From assembly GCA_020629135.1 (NCBI GenBank), contig JAHDDX010000004.1:1-64000 (forward strand): 64,000 nt of DNA, written 5' to 3'. Source of the DNA: Hellea sp. GTDB taxonomy: Bacteria; Pseudomonadota; Alphaproteobacteria; Caulobacterales; Maricaulaceae. Shown piece after piece: positions 54,251 through 63,814 of this stretch. The translations under genes and the position numbers were made by a program. How positions within the stretch are numbered: position 1 is the stretch's first letter; each line of letters opens with the position of its first letter. Under the pieces are notes generated by a model. It was given only the letters and a program-made list of their open reading frames with translations. It made no database searches and was not told the origin of the DNA.

Positions 54251-55510
54251 ATGAAACGTTTTAAAGCCCTTCCCCTCCTCTTTTCAGCTATTATGAGCCT
54301 GTCCGCTTGTGCAACCGCAACCGAGGCTGCGCAGTCCGGACCTCAGCTTGAGAACCCGCCGCAGGCGAGCCCGCTTAGCCAGTCGGAAAAATTTGCCCAT
54401 TGGAAACAGGATTTCATCAGCCGGGCAGTCGCAAAAGGCTATGACGAAACCCTTGTTCGATCTCTGATTTTGCCGGCAAAAATCAGTGAAAAGGCATTGG
54501 ATCGCGATCGGTCTCAACCCGAATTCACCAAACCGGTCTGGTCCTATGTGGACAATGCGGCCAACGCCACACGACTGAACGGTGGGCGGGGCCAGCTTGG
54601 CGATAATCGCCTAATGTTTGACGCTATCGAAGCCCGCTATCAGGTGCCGCGCGAATATCTGACATCTATCTGGGGGCTGGAAAGCGCCTATGGTAAAATT
54701 CAAGGGGATTATGATCTGATCAGCGCCCTTGCCACCTTCGCCCATGACGGACGGCGTTCAGCCTTTGGCGAGCAACAACTTTTTGCCGTGCTTGATATCG
54801 TTCGAGACGGTTATGTCCGCCCCGATCAACTCAAAAGCTCCTGGGCCGGGGCTATGGGCATGATGCAATTTATCCCGACAACTTTTCGCGATTATGCCGT
54901 GGACTTCAATAATGATGGTAATAAGGACCTTTGGAATTCGTCAGAAGACGCGGTTGGATCTGCCGCCCATTATTTATCCCGCCATGGCTGGCGTTGGCGT
55001 GAACCCGTACTTACCGAGGTCGCCCTGCCCAGCGGGTTTGACTACGCTCTGTCAGATGGCACGAAAAAGTCGGTAAATGACTGGACCGCTCTCGGGGTTG
55101 CCCCTATTGGCGGACAACGCTGGTCGGCCGATGCCGGCTTTCTCGAAGCCAAACTATTAGTCCCGTCCGGTCACAAAGGTCCGAAATTCCTGACCTTCAA
55201 AAATTTTGACGTCATCAAACGCTATAATAACTCAACCAGCTATGCCTTGGGGATCAGCGTCCTCGCCGAAGCGCTTGACGGAAAAGTCGCCATCAAAACA
55301 CCCTGGCCGCGTGGCGACGAACCATTATCCCGCACCGACAAGGAAACGATGCAGCGGCGCCTGACCGCGCTTGGTTTTGATACCAAAGGTGTCGACGGTC
55401 AGATCGGCCCCAACACTCGCCGCGCGATTATGGCCTGGCAAAAAGCCAAGGGTCTGATCCCTGACGGTTATATGACTCAGGCATTGTTTCAAAAACTGAT
55501 CCGCGGATAA
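54251..55510 (+). CDS. lytic murein transglycosylase, MltB type with PG-binding domain
   Basis: The 419-residue enzyme cuts peptidoglycan glycan strands with formation of anhydro-muropeptides. It has a lipoprotein-type signal (SLSACATATE), the SLT2/MltB core with the catalytic E144 in WGLESAYGKIQGDYD, DGRRSAFGEQQLFAVLDI and SSWAGAMGMMQFIPTTF, and a C-terminal peptidoglycan-binding domain (LGFDTKGVDGQIGPNTRR). The ribosome binding site is weak. It is a single gene ending four bases before the convergent DUF2891 gene. Confidence 0.94.
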   Translation: MKRFKALPLLFSAIMSLSACATATEAAQSGPQLENPPQASPLSQSEKFAHWKQDFISRAVAKGYDETLVRSLILPAKISEKALDRDRSQPEFTKPVWSYVDNAANATRLNGGRGQLGDNRLMFDAIEARYQVPREYLTSIWGLESAYGKIQGDYDLISALATFAHDGRRSAFGEQQLFAVLDIVRDGYVRPDQLKSSWAGAMGMMQFIPTTFRDYAVDFNNDGNKDLWNSSEDAVGSAAHYLSRHGWRWREPVLTEVALPSGFDYALSDGTKKSVNDWTALGVAPIGGQRWSADAGFLEAKLLVPSGHKGPKFLTFKNFDVIKRYNNSTSYALGISVLAEALDGKVAIKTPWPRGDEPLSRTDKETMQRRLTALGFDTKGVDGQIGPNTRRAIMAWQKAKGLIPDGYMTQALFQKLIRG

Positions 55511-55514
55511 ACCG

Positions 55515-56669
55515 TCAATCCCAGCCTCGGTCTGTCATGAGGTAAGTCGCAAAGCTCGCCAGCCAATGCGAACCTGAATAATGCTCATCCGAGACGGCGG
55601 CGACACCCGTATCGGCATGTATTTTAGCTGCAGCCAACAAAGCGCCAACTCGTCGGTCCCCTTCCGGTAAGGCTCTGGAAATATTGTAAAGATTCCAGGC
55701 TCGGGACGAATTCACGCCGTCCAAATGAACCAATTTACCGTCACTCGCATCTGTGACTATGCCGGGTGCGAGCCAATCCCCGCTGCCATCCAAAGGAATG
55801 TCTGGCATAAAACTATCAAGCCAGCTTGCGAATTCATCTTGCGGCAATATTCGGCGCATCAGATCCGCTTCCATTAAACAAGGCGAGAGGAAATCCTCCC
55901 CGCTGGGTTCATAGGCCATCGGACAGTTTTTATCATTGAGATGAAAATAGCGGGACCGCTCAATGATCAATCTCTCCATTTCCGTATCACCGGCCACGCG
56001 CGCCCAGTCCAGCATCAGGCCAAAGGCAAAGGCGGATTGGTTATGGGTCCCCAACCGGATGGGATAGGCCAGCTTAGGCAGCCAGGACCGCAAGCTTGCG
56101 GCGATATCGTGTTCCAGAGGCTTTAAACTTCGCAACCAGACTTTGGCCTGAGGATCATCCCACTCTCTCAGTTCAGCCGTCAGCTGTAAAAACCAGGCCA
56201 GACCATAGGGACGCTCCCAGGAACCCGGCGTTACAGCGTCAAAACTGGCAACTTCACCCGCCACATTGAGATCCGAAAAGCTCTGATTTAGCTTGGCGAT
56301 GGCCTCGTCGCGCCAAGGCGCGTCTTGCGGTCCGACCCGCAATAGGCGCACTAACAGCCAGTGCCCATGCACAGAGGAATGCCAATCAAAACAACCGTAA
56401 AAGACCGGAAACAAATCCTGCGGGGATCCAATGTCCGCATCAGCACGGTAGGTCCGTGAAATTTTGTTCGGATATTCCCGGTGAACACAATCCAGAGCCA
56501 GACGTGAAAACCGATCCGCCAGAGCCGGATCAATATCACCGGGATATAGATAGGCGGCAATTCCCGGCTTAAGCTCGTTATGTGGTTGTTCAGATTTTTG
56601 AGATTGCTGAACGGGTTGGCAGGCCGCCAATAAAGCACATCCAGTCAGTAAAATTAGTCGGTTTATCAT
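55515..56669 (-). CDS. DUF2891 lipoprotein
   Basis: The 384-residue product (start 56669) has a lipobox (LLTGCALLAACQP) and a helical DUF2891 core: FYGCFDWHSSVHGHWLLVRL, RPYGLAWFLQLTAELREWDD, GTHNQSAFAFGLMLDWAR, and FLSPCLMEADLMRRIL. The family has an alpha/alpha barrel fold and no known reaction; conserved His, Trp and Asp suggest a sugar-related enzyme. The gene upstream on the same strand starts at 57484 and the two are 50 bases apart, probably one operon. Confidence 0.88.
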   Translation of the reverse strand: MINRLILLTGCALLAACQPVQQSQKSEQPHNELKPGIAAYLYPGDIDPALADRFSRLALDCVHREYPNKISRTYRADADIGSPQDLFPVFYGCFDWHSSVHGHWLLVRLLRVGPQDAPWRDEAIAKLNQSFSDLNVAGEVASFDAVTPGSWERPYGLAWFLQLTAELREWDDPQAKVWLRSLKPLEHDIAASLRSWLPKLAYPIRLGTHNQSAFAFGLMLDWARVAGDTEMERLIIERSRYFHLNDKNCPMAYEPSGEDFLSPCLMEADLMRRILPQDEFASWLDSFMPDIPLDGSGDWLAPGIVTDASDGKLVHLDGVNSSRAWNLYNISRALPEGDRRVGALLAAAKIHADTGVAAVSDEHYSGSHWLASFATYLMTDRGWD

Positions 56670-56719
56670 GACCCCAGGATAGGGCCTCGGACCCATCACG
56701 CCAAGTCGAAAGATAACCC

Positions 56720-57484
56720 TCAATCTTGTTTACGAAAGCTTTCCATTTTCTTTGGCGAAGGAGACGGCGATAGCCGGTAAGGACCACCCTCAATCACCAA
56801 AGTGTCCGCTCCAATCAGTTCCAGTTGCTCAAGGCTAACGACAAATTGCTCATAAAAGGGCTCAATGACCAGGCCTTTGACCGGTTCGCCGTCCCGCGCG
56901 GCGCTAACCTGAGGTTCGGTTGCCTCGTCTTCATAGGTCAAGGTTACATATTTAAATTTCGGCACCAACATCGCCGCCGGACCAGGCGCCAGCTTCTTAT
57001 AAAATGATCGACCATCTTTCGTCCCTTTCTTTAGAGATTCCAGGGAATGGATGCCATTGGTCTCTTTAAAAAATACGCCGAAATTCATGGAGAAAGACAT
57101 ATCTTCACCGTCCCGAGCCTGCCCGACACGGGTCGGGTCTTCAGTGCAGAGTTTAGCGCCCTCTCCAGCTTGTCGAACCTGTTCAAAATCAGGAATTTGC
57201 CCGTCTTCTTTGAGCGTAAAATCTATTTCACGCGATTGATCTTTTAAGAAAAATCTTTCTGGCATGACCCCGCCGTCTTTGGGCAATAGTTCGGCGGTGA
57301 ACTGGCTATCCACAATTTGGCGCTTACTGGCATCTACGCCGTCCAGTTTTTTGATGACCTTGGTCAGTCCATCAATCTCGGTGCAGGTGATCAATTCGCG
57401 TAGCGGAACATTGTCATCGGCCCAAACCACGATGCCGTGTGAAAGGCTTAAAACAGCCATAGAAGCAGTAAAAATAAGTCTCAT
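56720..57484 (-). CDS. exported protein of unknown function
   Basis: The 254-residue product has a signal peptide ending in SHGIVVWA and a mature part with mixed strands (QFTAELLPKDGGVMPERFFL, FKYVTLTYEDEATEP) and two Cys that could form a disulphide (ITCTEIDG and KLCTEDPT). I recognise no domain. GAGGACTGGGT precedes the ATG. It is upstream of the DUF2891 lipoprotein in the same direction, and both are exported, so a shared envelope task is possible. Confidence 0.75.
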   Translation of the reverse strand: MRLIFTASMAVLSLSHGIVVWADDNVPLRELITCTEIDGLTKVIKKLDGVDASKRQIVDSQFTAELLPKDGGVMPERFFLKDQSREIDFTLKEDGQIPDFEQVRQAGEGAKLCTEDPTRVGQARDGEDMSFSMNFGVFFKETNGIHSLESLKKGTKDGRSFYKKLAPGPAAMLVPKFKYVTLTYEDEATEPQVSAARDGEPVKGLVIEPFYEQFVVSLEQLELIGADTLVIEGGPYRLSPSPSPKKMESFRKQD

Positions 57485-57612
57485 ACCCAGTCCTCGAATA
57501 AGGAGCTAAAAAATTTACTCCATAAATTCCAGTGAATTTTCGGTTAGACTTCACCTTCCCTCTCGACGGAGCGGATTCCCATGCTAAAAGACTTATTCGA
57601 TTGGAGACTGCT

Positions 57613-57762
57613 ATGCGTAAATCGACCTTGCCAATTGTGATCACGGGATTGATCCTTCTATCTGCCTGCGGCGTGCGTGGCGACTTGGAAACTCCGCCTC
57701 CGCTATGGGGTGATAAAGACAAACGGGAACAGACCGAAACCGAGACACCTGACTCAAACTAA
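57613..57762 (+). CDS. lptM: LptM-like small lipoprotein
   Basis: The 49-residue lipoprotein (start 57613, GGAG upstream) has the lipobox LLSACG followed by VRGDLETPPP, matching the CGxKGxL..PP pattern of LptM/YifL, which helps the LptD outer membrane LPS translocon to fold. The longer frame from 57532 has no signal. In many proteobacteria this small gene lies next to lysA or dapF, as here, with three bases before lysA. Confidence 0.82.
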   Translation: MRKSTLPIVITGLILLSACGVRGDLETPPPLWGDKDKREQTETETPDSN

Positions 57763-57765
57763 ACC

Positions 57766-59034
57766 ATGCGCCATTTTGAATTCATAGACGGCGAAATGCG
57801 AGCCGAAGGCGTCGCCTTGCGCGCAATAGCCGAACAGGTCGGCACACCGGTCTATGTCTATTCAACGGCAACTTTGGAACGTCATTACAGAGTCTTTGAT
57901 GAGGCCTTTCCAACGCGAAGCGTCTTGGTGGCTTATTCTGTCAAAGCCAATTCCAATCTGGCGGTATTAGCCACGCTTGCCAGATTAGGAGCCGGTGCGG
58001 ATGTTGTCAGCGGCGGGGAACTGATCCGGGCCCTGCGCGCCGGCATCCCAGCTGACAAAGTCGTATTTTCTGGTGTTGGTAAAACCCAAGATGAAATGAG
58101 CGGAGCTCTGACGGCGGGTATTCGAGTGTTTAACATCGAAAGCGAACCAGAGCTGACAGCGTTAAACGCAGTTGCCGTTTCAATGGGAAAACGAGCCCCT
58201 ATTGCCTTTCGTGTGAATCCGGATGTCTCGGCTGGCGGTCATGAGAAAATATCGACGGGAAAAGCCGAAAACAAATTTGGAGTGGCCTGGTCACATGTTG
58301 AACAGGCTTACGCCGAAGCGTCCAATATGCCCGGCATTGAAATTGTCGGCGTTGACATGCATATCGGGTCCCAGATAACGGATCTGGCCCCCTTTCAAAA
58401 AGCCATCACCAAAGTCGGCGAATTGATCAAAACCCTGCGTGCCCAAGGTCATCCGATCCGCTCATTTGATCTGGGCGGCGGGTTAGGCATTCCCTATGGA
58501 GACAATGCGGGTGCCCCACCTCTACCCAATGCCTATGGGGCGCTCGTCAGTCGTTTGACGCAGGATATGGATGTCGACCTAATTTTTGAGCCGGGCCGTA
58601 TGATCGCCGGAAATGCCGGTGTGTTATTGTCCAAAGTGCTTTATGTCAAAGAAGGCGCGGACCGAAATTTTTTAATCATAGATGCGGCGATGAATGACCT
58701 TATCCGACCGTCGCTTTATGACGCCTTTCACGATATCGAACCCGTCTGCGCACCGGGATCAGATTTCACCGAGACATTATACGATATTGTCGGACCGGTT
58801 TGTGAAACCGGTGATACCTTTGCCAAGCAAAGGGCGTTGCCGCCCTTAGTGGCCGAAGACCTGGTCGTTATTCACACGGCCGGTGCCTACGGTGCCGTTC
58901 AGGCCAGCCAATATAATACACGCCCGCTGGTGCCAGAAGTATTGGTTCAGGGCGACCAGTTTGAAGTCATCAGGCCCCGACCCTCAATCGAGGATATTCT
59001 GAGCACCGAATCCATTCCGAACTGGTTGGTGTAA
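57766..59034 (+). CDS. lysA: diaminopimelate decarboxylase
   Basis: LysA decarboxylates meso-diaminopimelate to lysine with PLP. The 422 residues have the Schiff-base lysine K60 in AYSVKANSN, GGELIRALRAGI, HIGSQITDLAPF, DLGGGLGIPYG and EPGRMIAGNAGVLL, and the C-terminal VGPVCETGDTFAKQR with the substrate Cys. It follows lptM directly and precedes the DUF4175 gene, the common alphaproteobacterial order. Confidence 0.97.
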   Translation: MRHFEFIDGEMRAEGVALRAIAEQVGTPVYVYSTATLERHYRVFDEAFPTRSVLVAYSVKANSNLAVLATLARLGAGADVVSGGELIRALRAGIPADKVVFSGVGKTQDEMSGALTAGIRVFNIESEPELTALNAVAVSMGKRAPIAFRVNPDVSAGGHEKISTGKAENKFGVAWSHVEQAYAEASNMPGIEIVGVDMHIGSQITDLAPFQKAITKVGELIKTLRAQGHPIRSFDLGGGLGIPYGDNAGAPPLPNAYGALVSRLTQDMDVDLIFEPGRMIAGNAGVLLSKVLYVKEGADRNFLIIDAAMNDLIRPSLYDAFHDIEPVCAPGSDFTETLYDIVGPVCETGDTFAKQRALPPLVAEDLVVIHTAGAYGAVQASQYNTRPLVPEVLVQGDQFEVIRPRPSIEDILSTESIPNWLV

Positions 59035-59087
59035 TTGTTGATCAAAATTAATTCTTTTTACGCCCAAGCTGACCTATAGTCGGGCTT

Positions 59088-61733
59088 ATGACGGATCAAG
59101 AATCCATAACCCAAATTCGAAAGCGAACGGCGCGCCTGACCTGGCAGGCGCGGGCAATGATCTTTTGGGAGCGTTACGCCCCGGTATTTGCCTTGGCCGG
59201 TTTGATCTGCGGCTTATTCCTGATTGGAGCTTTTAGCGGGATCTGGGAACGGATTGGTGACCCCTGGCGGTTAATCGGATTACTGATTGCGATTTATGTC
59301 TTGATAAAGGCCGGTTTGAATGCTCGTCGTAAGAAATTACCATCGCAATCTGAGGCCCGCCGCCGGGTAGAGCAGGATTCAAACGCGACACACCGTCCGC
59401 TCGACACGATTGACGATAAGCCGGCACTCAGCGCAGACGCCTGGCCTATTCATTTCAAAAAGGCAGTTGAAAGCGCCCGTTTATTAGGCGCTCCCAGGTC
59501 CCGGCCGGCCCTGGCACCTTTAGACCCTTATTTTATTCGGTTTGCCCTGCCCGCTGCAATTGGTCTGGCTTTAATGGTTGGCGCTGGAGACAATTTCGAG
59601 CGTCTTAAACGTGCCATGGCACCAAGCTGGCAGGCGGGCATTTCGGCCTCGGACGCAATATTTGAAGTCTGGGCTGATCCGCCGGATTATACAGGACGTC
59701 CACCGATTTATTTCAAGGACCGCCAGACTGTCGACATACCCGCTGGATCAAAACTGGTCGCCCGTGTTTCTGGCGTAAAATCGCCAACCCGTCTGAAAAT
59801 ATCGACGGCAAAACGAAGTCGATATCTGCCGCTTGAGCGTCTCGGCCCGGAAAGTTTTGAAGCGACGACAATCGTTAAAGACCGCGCCAAAGCCCGTTGG
59901 CGGATCGGAAACCAACAGACGGAATGGACCCTTAACGCCATCAAGGATCAGAACCCGGTTATTTCGGTCCTCGAAAACCCAATAGCGGATAAGCGAGATC
60001 GGTTAAGCCTGACCTATTATTTCGAGGACGATTACGGCGTTGAAGAGCTATTCCTGATTATCAATCCTTTATCTGAAGACCCAGAAGAGGCCGCAAAGAT
60101 TTCAAGGATCGACATTCCGTTATCCGGACGATCTATACGTAAAGCAGACAATATCACAACCCCACTCGACCTGACAAAGCATGAATGGGCGGGCCGAAAG
60201 GTCAAAGCCCGACTTTATGCCCGGGACGGCGCCAATCAAAGCGCAGGCAGTGTTGAGTTTTTTTTCACCATCCCAGACAAAATATTCGTCGAACCCTTGG
60301 CCAAGGCCGTTATAGAGCATCGGCAATTGGTTCTCGCTGGCGCTGGCGAATATGCGCCCCTTCCCACTTATACACGCCGGGAATTACGCAATCTGCCCTG
60401 GTTTGACACTTATGATACGGATAATCGCCTTGGACGCGCGCCCGCAGAAATTCAACGCGCAGCTGTCCTGATTGACGCCGTCACAGATGCTCCAGCCGAT
60501 ATTTTCAAAGACCCAGCCGTTTATATGGGGCTTAAGAACGTAGTTGGCCGAATACGCTACGCCCGTTCGGCTGATGCGCTCGCCGGAATTCCAGAAGACC
60601 TTTGGTCAATCGCAATCCGCGCCGAATTTGGCGTGCTTGGTACCGCGCTCGAGGAAATGCGCGAGGCAGAGCAAGCCCTGCGCGACGGGATTGCCAGACG
60701 TGCGCCGCAGCGTGAAATCGACACCTTGTTTGACCGCTATAACGAAGCTGTCGACCGCTATACAGAAGAGCTTCGCCGCAAAGCCATGGAAGAAGGTAAT
60801 TTCGCCGAGGCGAATGGCGGCGGCGGAAATGGTCAGAACATGGACCAAATCCAGGAACTTCTCGATGCGATTGAAGAGGCTAATCGGATTGGAGATACGG
60901 AAGGCGCACGGCTCGCTCTCGCTAAGCTCGCGGAATTACTTGAAAATATGCAGATCCAACTGGCCGCTGGCGGTGGTGGTGGCGACGGCCCTCCTATGGA
61001 AGGCGAAATGTCCGAGGAAATGAAAAAATCTCTCGAAGAACTGGCCGATTTGCTCGGGGAGCAACGTGAACTTCAAGACGAAACCCAACAGGCTGAGAAC
61101 GAAGAGCTTCAACGCGAACTCGATCAAATGCTCAATGGACAATCCGGACAAGGTCAATCGGAAGACGGTGAACAAAGCGGGGGCAATGCGATGACACCCC
61201 AAGAGCTTGCTCAGCAGCAACAAGCCCTTGAAGAAGCGCTTCAGGCTTTGCGGGAGGGCATGACCGACGAAAACGGAGATCCATTCCCTGAAATGGGCGA
61301 AACCGTTACCGCAGAGCGCCAAGGCGGCGGAGAAGACGGCGAAGACGGCACGTCACTCAATCCGGAAGAGGCTCTCGACGATGCCGAACAAGCTATGAAT
61401 AGGAGCCAAGGCGCCCTTCAAGGCGGTGATTTTGATGGTTCGCAACAAGCTCAAAGTGAGGCCATTGAAGCCCTGCGCCAGGCTGGCCAAGCTCTCGCTG
61501 AACTGGCAACCGATGGACAGGAAGCTGAAAACGGTCAGGACGGCAAAAGCGATCCACTTGGCCGGGATAGCGCCAATGGCGGTTTGGACGAAAATGCCCA
61601 ACAGGATATAGACCAAAGAGATAATGCCACTCGATCCAGAGAGTTACTCGAAGAGCTTCGCAGGCGCGCAGGGGAACAGGAACGCGAGCAATCCGAACGA
61701 GAATATCTGGATCGACTGTTAAAGCGGTTCTGA
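59088..61733 (+). CDS. DUF4175 / TIGR02302 membrane protein
   Basis: This 881-residue protein belongs to the alphaproteobacterial TIGR02302 family. Two helices lie near residues 24-75 (VFALAGLICGLFLIGAFSGI), a third near 150-170 (YFIRFALPAAIGLALMVGAG), followed by a strand-rich periplasmic-type part (ISASDAIFEVWADPPDYTGR), a helical part, and a long low-complexity C-terminus rich in Gln, Glu and Gly (about residues 590-860) ending with a charged helix. Function unknown. It is the third gene of the lptM-lysA group, which hints at an envelope role. Confidence 0.93.
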   Translation: MTDQESITQIRKRTARLTWQARAMIFWERYAPVFALAGLICGLFLIGAFSGIWERIGDPWRLIGLLIAIYVLIKAGLNARRKKLPSQSEARRRVEQDSNATHRPLDTIDDKPALSADAWPIHFKKAVESARLLGAPRSRPALAPLDPYFIRFALPAAIGLALMVGAGDNFERLKRAMAPSWQAGISASDAIFEVWADPPDYTGRPPIYFKDRQTVDIPAGSKLVARVSGVKSPTRLKISTAKRSRYLPLERLGPESFEATTIVKDRAKARWRIGNQQTEWTLNAIKDQNPVISVLENPIADKRDRLSLTYYFEDDYGVEELFLIINPLSEDPEEAAKISRIDIPLSGRSIRKADNITTPLDLTKHEWAGRKVKARLYARDGANQSAGSVEFFFTIPDKIFVEPLAKAVIEHRQLVLAGAGEYAPLPTYTRRELRNLPWFDTYDTDNRLGRAPAEIQRAAVLIDAVTDAPADIFKDPAVYMGLKNVVGRIRYARSADALAGIPEDLWSIAIRAEFGVLGTALEEMREAEQALRDGIARRAPQREIDTLFDRYNEAVDRYTEELRRKAMEEGNFAEANGGGGNGQNMDQIQELLDAIEEANRIGDTEGARLALAKLAELLENMQIQLAAGGGGGDGPPMEGEMSEEMKKSLEELADLLGEQRELQDETQQAENEELQRELDQMLNGQSGQGQSEDGEQSGGNAMTPQELAQQQQALEEALQALREGMTDENGDPFPEMGETVTAERQGGGEDGEDGTSLNPEEALDDAEQAMNRSQGALQGGDFDGSQQAQSEAIEALRQAGQALAELATDGQEAENGQDGKSDPLGRDSANGGLDENAQQDIDQRDNATRSRELLEELRRRAGEQEREQSEREYLDRLLKRF

Positions 61734-61777
61734 CGCAATTACTTCCAATTTTGCTCGGACTATGTCAAATTACCTTT

Positions 61778-62416
61778 GTGATAGTCGCGGTTACAACTCG
61801 AATAAAATATCTGTTGCTATGTGGGTTTGCACTTGTTTCGACGGCTTATGCTGATGGAATGAATTTTTTCAACAATGCAGCAAAAATAGACAATGATGGT
61901 GAAATTGTCGCCTTTGTCGGACGAAAAGTGTTTCTGGAAAAGAGACATATTCCTGAATTTGGAATGGTAGAGGTTCGCGAAGGTCATTTTGAGCTGCGCG
62001 AAATACCCGATTGGAATACAAGATTTGAGGCACGGTATGAAATCTTGGATGTGCTTAAGGGAAACCTCTCTCAACCAACCATCGATTTTGAAATGTTTGA
62101 TCACTATGGCCGATCCGATATTTCGAATATTGAAACGCCGCTGATTGTCCTAACTAATGCCAAAGGTCGCTGGGTTCGGATGTTTAAGACGCATTTGGAA
62201 CTCCACCCTACGCTCGATGACGACTGGGCAATTTGTGGTGAAAAGAATAAGGAAATGATCAAACACCTTAGATTGCAACCCAATCAAAATCTGGTCTTCA
62301 GAGACGAAGTTAAGGACGATAATGATCAACAATGCGCATCAGGCATGCGCGTCAGCGACGTTTTTAACAAGTTATACGAAACCAGGATGAGTTTTGAACC
62401 CAGCCAAAATCATTAG
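61778..62416 (+). CDS. exported protein of unknown function
   Basis: The product (212 aa from GTG 61778; TTG 61751 also possible) has a signal peptide (YLLLCGFALVSTAYA) and a mature part with strands (EIVAFVGRKVFLEKR, FEARYEILDVLKGNL, TPLIVLTNAKGRWVRMF) and a Cys pair. I recognise no domain. Its codons are more AT-rich than DUF4175 before it. No strong ribosome binding site precedes either start. It overlaps the convergent phosphatase gene by four bases at the end. Confidence 0.68.
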   Translation: MIVAVTTRIKYLLLCGFALVSTAYADGMNFFNNAAKIDNDGEIVAFVGRKVFLEKRHIPEFGMVEVREGHFELREIPDWNTRFEARYEILDVLKGNLSQPTIDFEMFDHYGRSDISNIETPLIVLTNAKGRWVRMFKTHLELHPTLDDDWAICGEKNKEMIKHLRLQPNQNLVFRDEVKDDNDQQCASGMRVSDVFNKLYETRMSFEPSQNH

Positions 62417-62961
62417 TCCTCAACAAGCGTAAACGTCTTCCCTGTAACTTGTTCCAGTCTTAACGGCCACCAGCCCTGGGCATGGGTCAATGCTTCGTTT
62501 AAAGGCATGCCCTCTTCTTCAACCAACCAGGCGACGGTGACAACCGAAGCTCGATAACCTGACCCACAATGTAATAGAACCGGACCGGTTCGACCTTTCA
62601 TGAACTCTGTCAGTTTACTCACAGCTTCCGGATTATAAGGATAGTCGTCGCCCCCAATCGGGATTGGCGTATAAGAAATGCCAGACGCGTCCAAAATGCT
62701 CGCTTCGTCAAAATCAAGTCGCGCCATTTCCTCCGGCGTTCTGAAGTTTACAACATGAGCTATGCCTTGGGTTTTCAGGGCGGCAATATCTATTTCCTGA
62801 GGTTGTCCTCCGATAAAAATATCCTCGGTTACGGATTTAGCATCCTCCTGAAAATAAGCGCTGATTTCCGGCTCACTGACGATTTCTTCAGATATTGTTG
62901 AGCAAGCTGCCAACACGATGGATGTCAAAACCCATGTCAAACAAATTATAAATTTATTCAT
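62413..62961 (-). CDS. lipoprotein phosphatase of the DUF442/DSP type
   Basis: The 182-residue product is a lipoprotein (lipidation Cys 20 in IVLAACST) with a protein-tyrosine-phosphatase-like domain: DIFIGGQPQEIDIAALKTQG, GIAHVVNFRTPEEM and the signature HCGSGYRAS, with nucleophile C132 and R137 (Cx5R). It could dephosphorylate a small molecule or protein in the envelope. A strong AAGGAG site lies before the ATG. It is downstream of the zinc-ribbon gene on the same strand. Confidence 0.87.
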   Translation of the reverse strand: MNKFIICLTWVLTSIVLAACSTISEEIVSEPEISAYFQEDAKSVTEDIFIGGQPQEIDIAALKTQGIAHVVNFRTPEEMARLDFDEASILDASGISYTPIPIGGDDYPYNPEAVSKLTEFMKGRTGPVLLHCGSGYRASVVTVAWLVEEEGMPLNEALTHAQGWWPLRLEQVTGKTFTLVED

Positions 62962-62988
62962 TTAAATACGCTCCTTTTATAATTTCAC

Positions 62989-63747
62989 CTAATTCCCGAC
63001 GGGAGTGCCAATGCTCTGATCCATCGTATCATTGACAAACCGATATTTAAGAGTGGAAGCGTCGAGCGGTGGATTTGGATATTGCGAGATATATTCAACA
63101 CGATCACCTGCAGATAATGATCTTTGATCTAATTCGACCAACCAGGTCGCAACACTTTCTCCTGCGGTATTGTGCAATGACAATTCGACCATCGGTAAGA
63201 GCTGATTTTCGTTTGAAAGATTACGGATAAATCCATTAATCACCAAAACTGGCTCGCTGTCTATTATGATATTTTTCGTTTTAGGTTTTTCAAAATCAAG
63301 GCCCGAGACTTTCACCTGAATGCCAACAGCATTGTAAAGCGTGGCGGCGGCCGGAGTTCGGTCCACAATTGTCTGACGAAAAACATAGGCCAAAGCTAAT
63401 CCAATGGCGAGCAAGCCTAATGTCACAATCCAAATCATGGATACACCGACGAGCCGCCGATTACGCCGCTTTTGATCAGCTTTGTCGCGAATTTGAACAT
63501 GGGCACCGACGGTCGGTTTGGCTTCGACAAAACTCTCTGTCGTCGTCACTTCCTCTTCTGGATCTATGCCATTTTTAACAATATCCAGATCACTTTTTTG
63601 ATTATCTAACAGTTCAAGCGTATCTGCATCATGAGACACAAACCAGGACGCTTTGCAATTTGAGCATCGAACCATGCGCCCATTCGGCCCAATAGCGTCA
63701 TCTTTCGCCGAATAACGGGTGGCACATTCCGGACATGTGATAATCAT
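62989..63747 (-). CDS. MJ0042-type zinc-ribbon membrane protein
   Basis: The 252-residue product starts with an MJ0042-type zinc ribbon, CPECATRY...CSNCKASW (Cys at residues 5, 8, 28 and 31), then an acidic linker, one transmembrane helix (SMIWIVTLGLLAIGLALAYVF) and a strand-rich C-terminal domain of the DUF3426 kind (VNGFIRNLSNENQLLPMVEL). It is divergent from ftsE, with 67 bases between starts, a placement usual for this family in alphaproteobacteria, and may therefore have an envelope or division role. Confidence 0.9.
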   Translation of the reverse strand: MIITCPECATRYSAKDDAIGPNGRMVRCSNCKASWFVSHDADTLELLDNQKSDLDIVKNGIDPEEEVTTTESFVEAKPTVGAHVQIRDKADQKRRNRRLVGVSMIWIVTLGLLAIGLALAYVFRQTIVDRTPAAATLYNAVGIQVKVSGLDFEKPKTKNIIIDSEPVLVINGFIRNLSNENQLLPMVELSLHNTAGESVATWLVELDQRSLSAGDRVEYISQYPNPPLDASTLKYRFVNDTMDQSIGTPVGN

Positions 63748-63814
63748 TGTTTGAACCGATTCGTCATTTATATATAAAGTGCCTAATCCAGAAAAGAAGT
63801 CCAGTCCCCAGACT

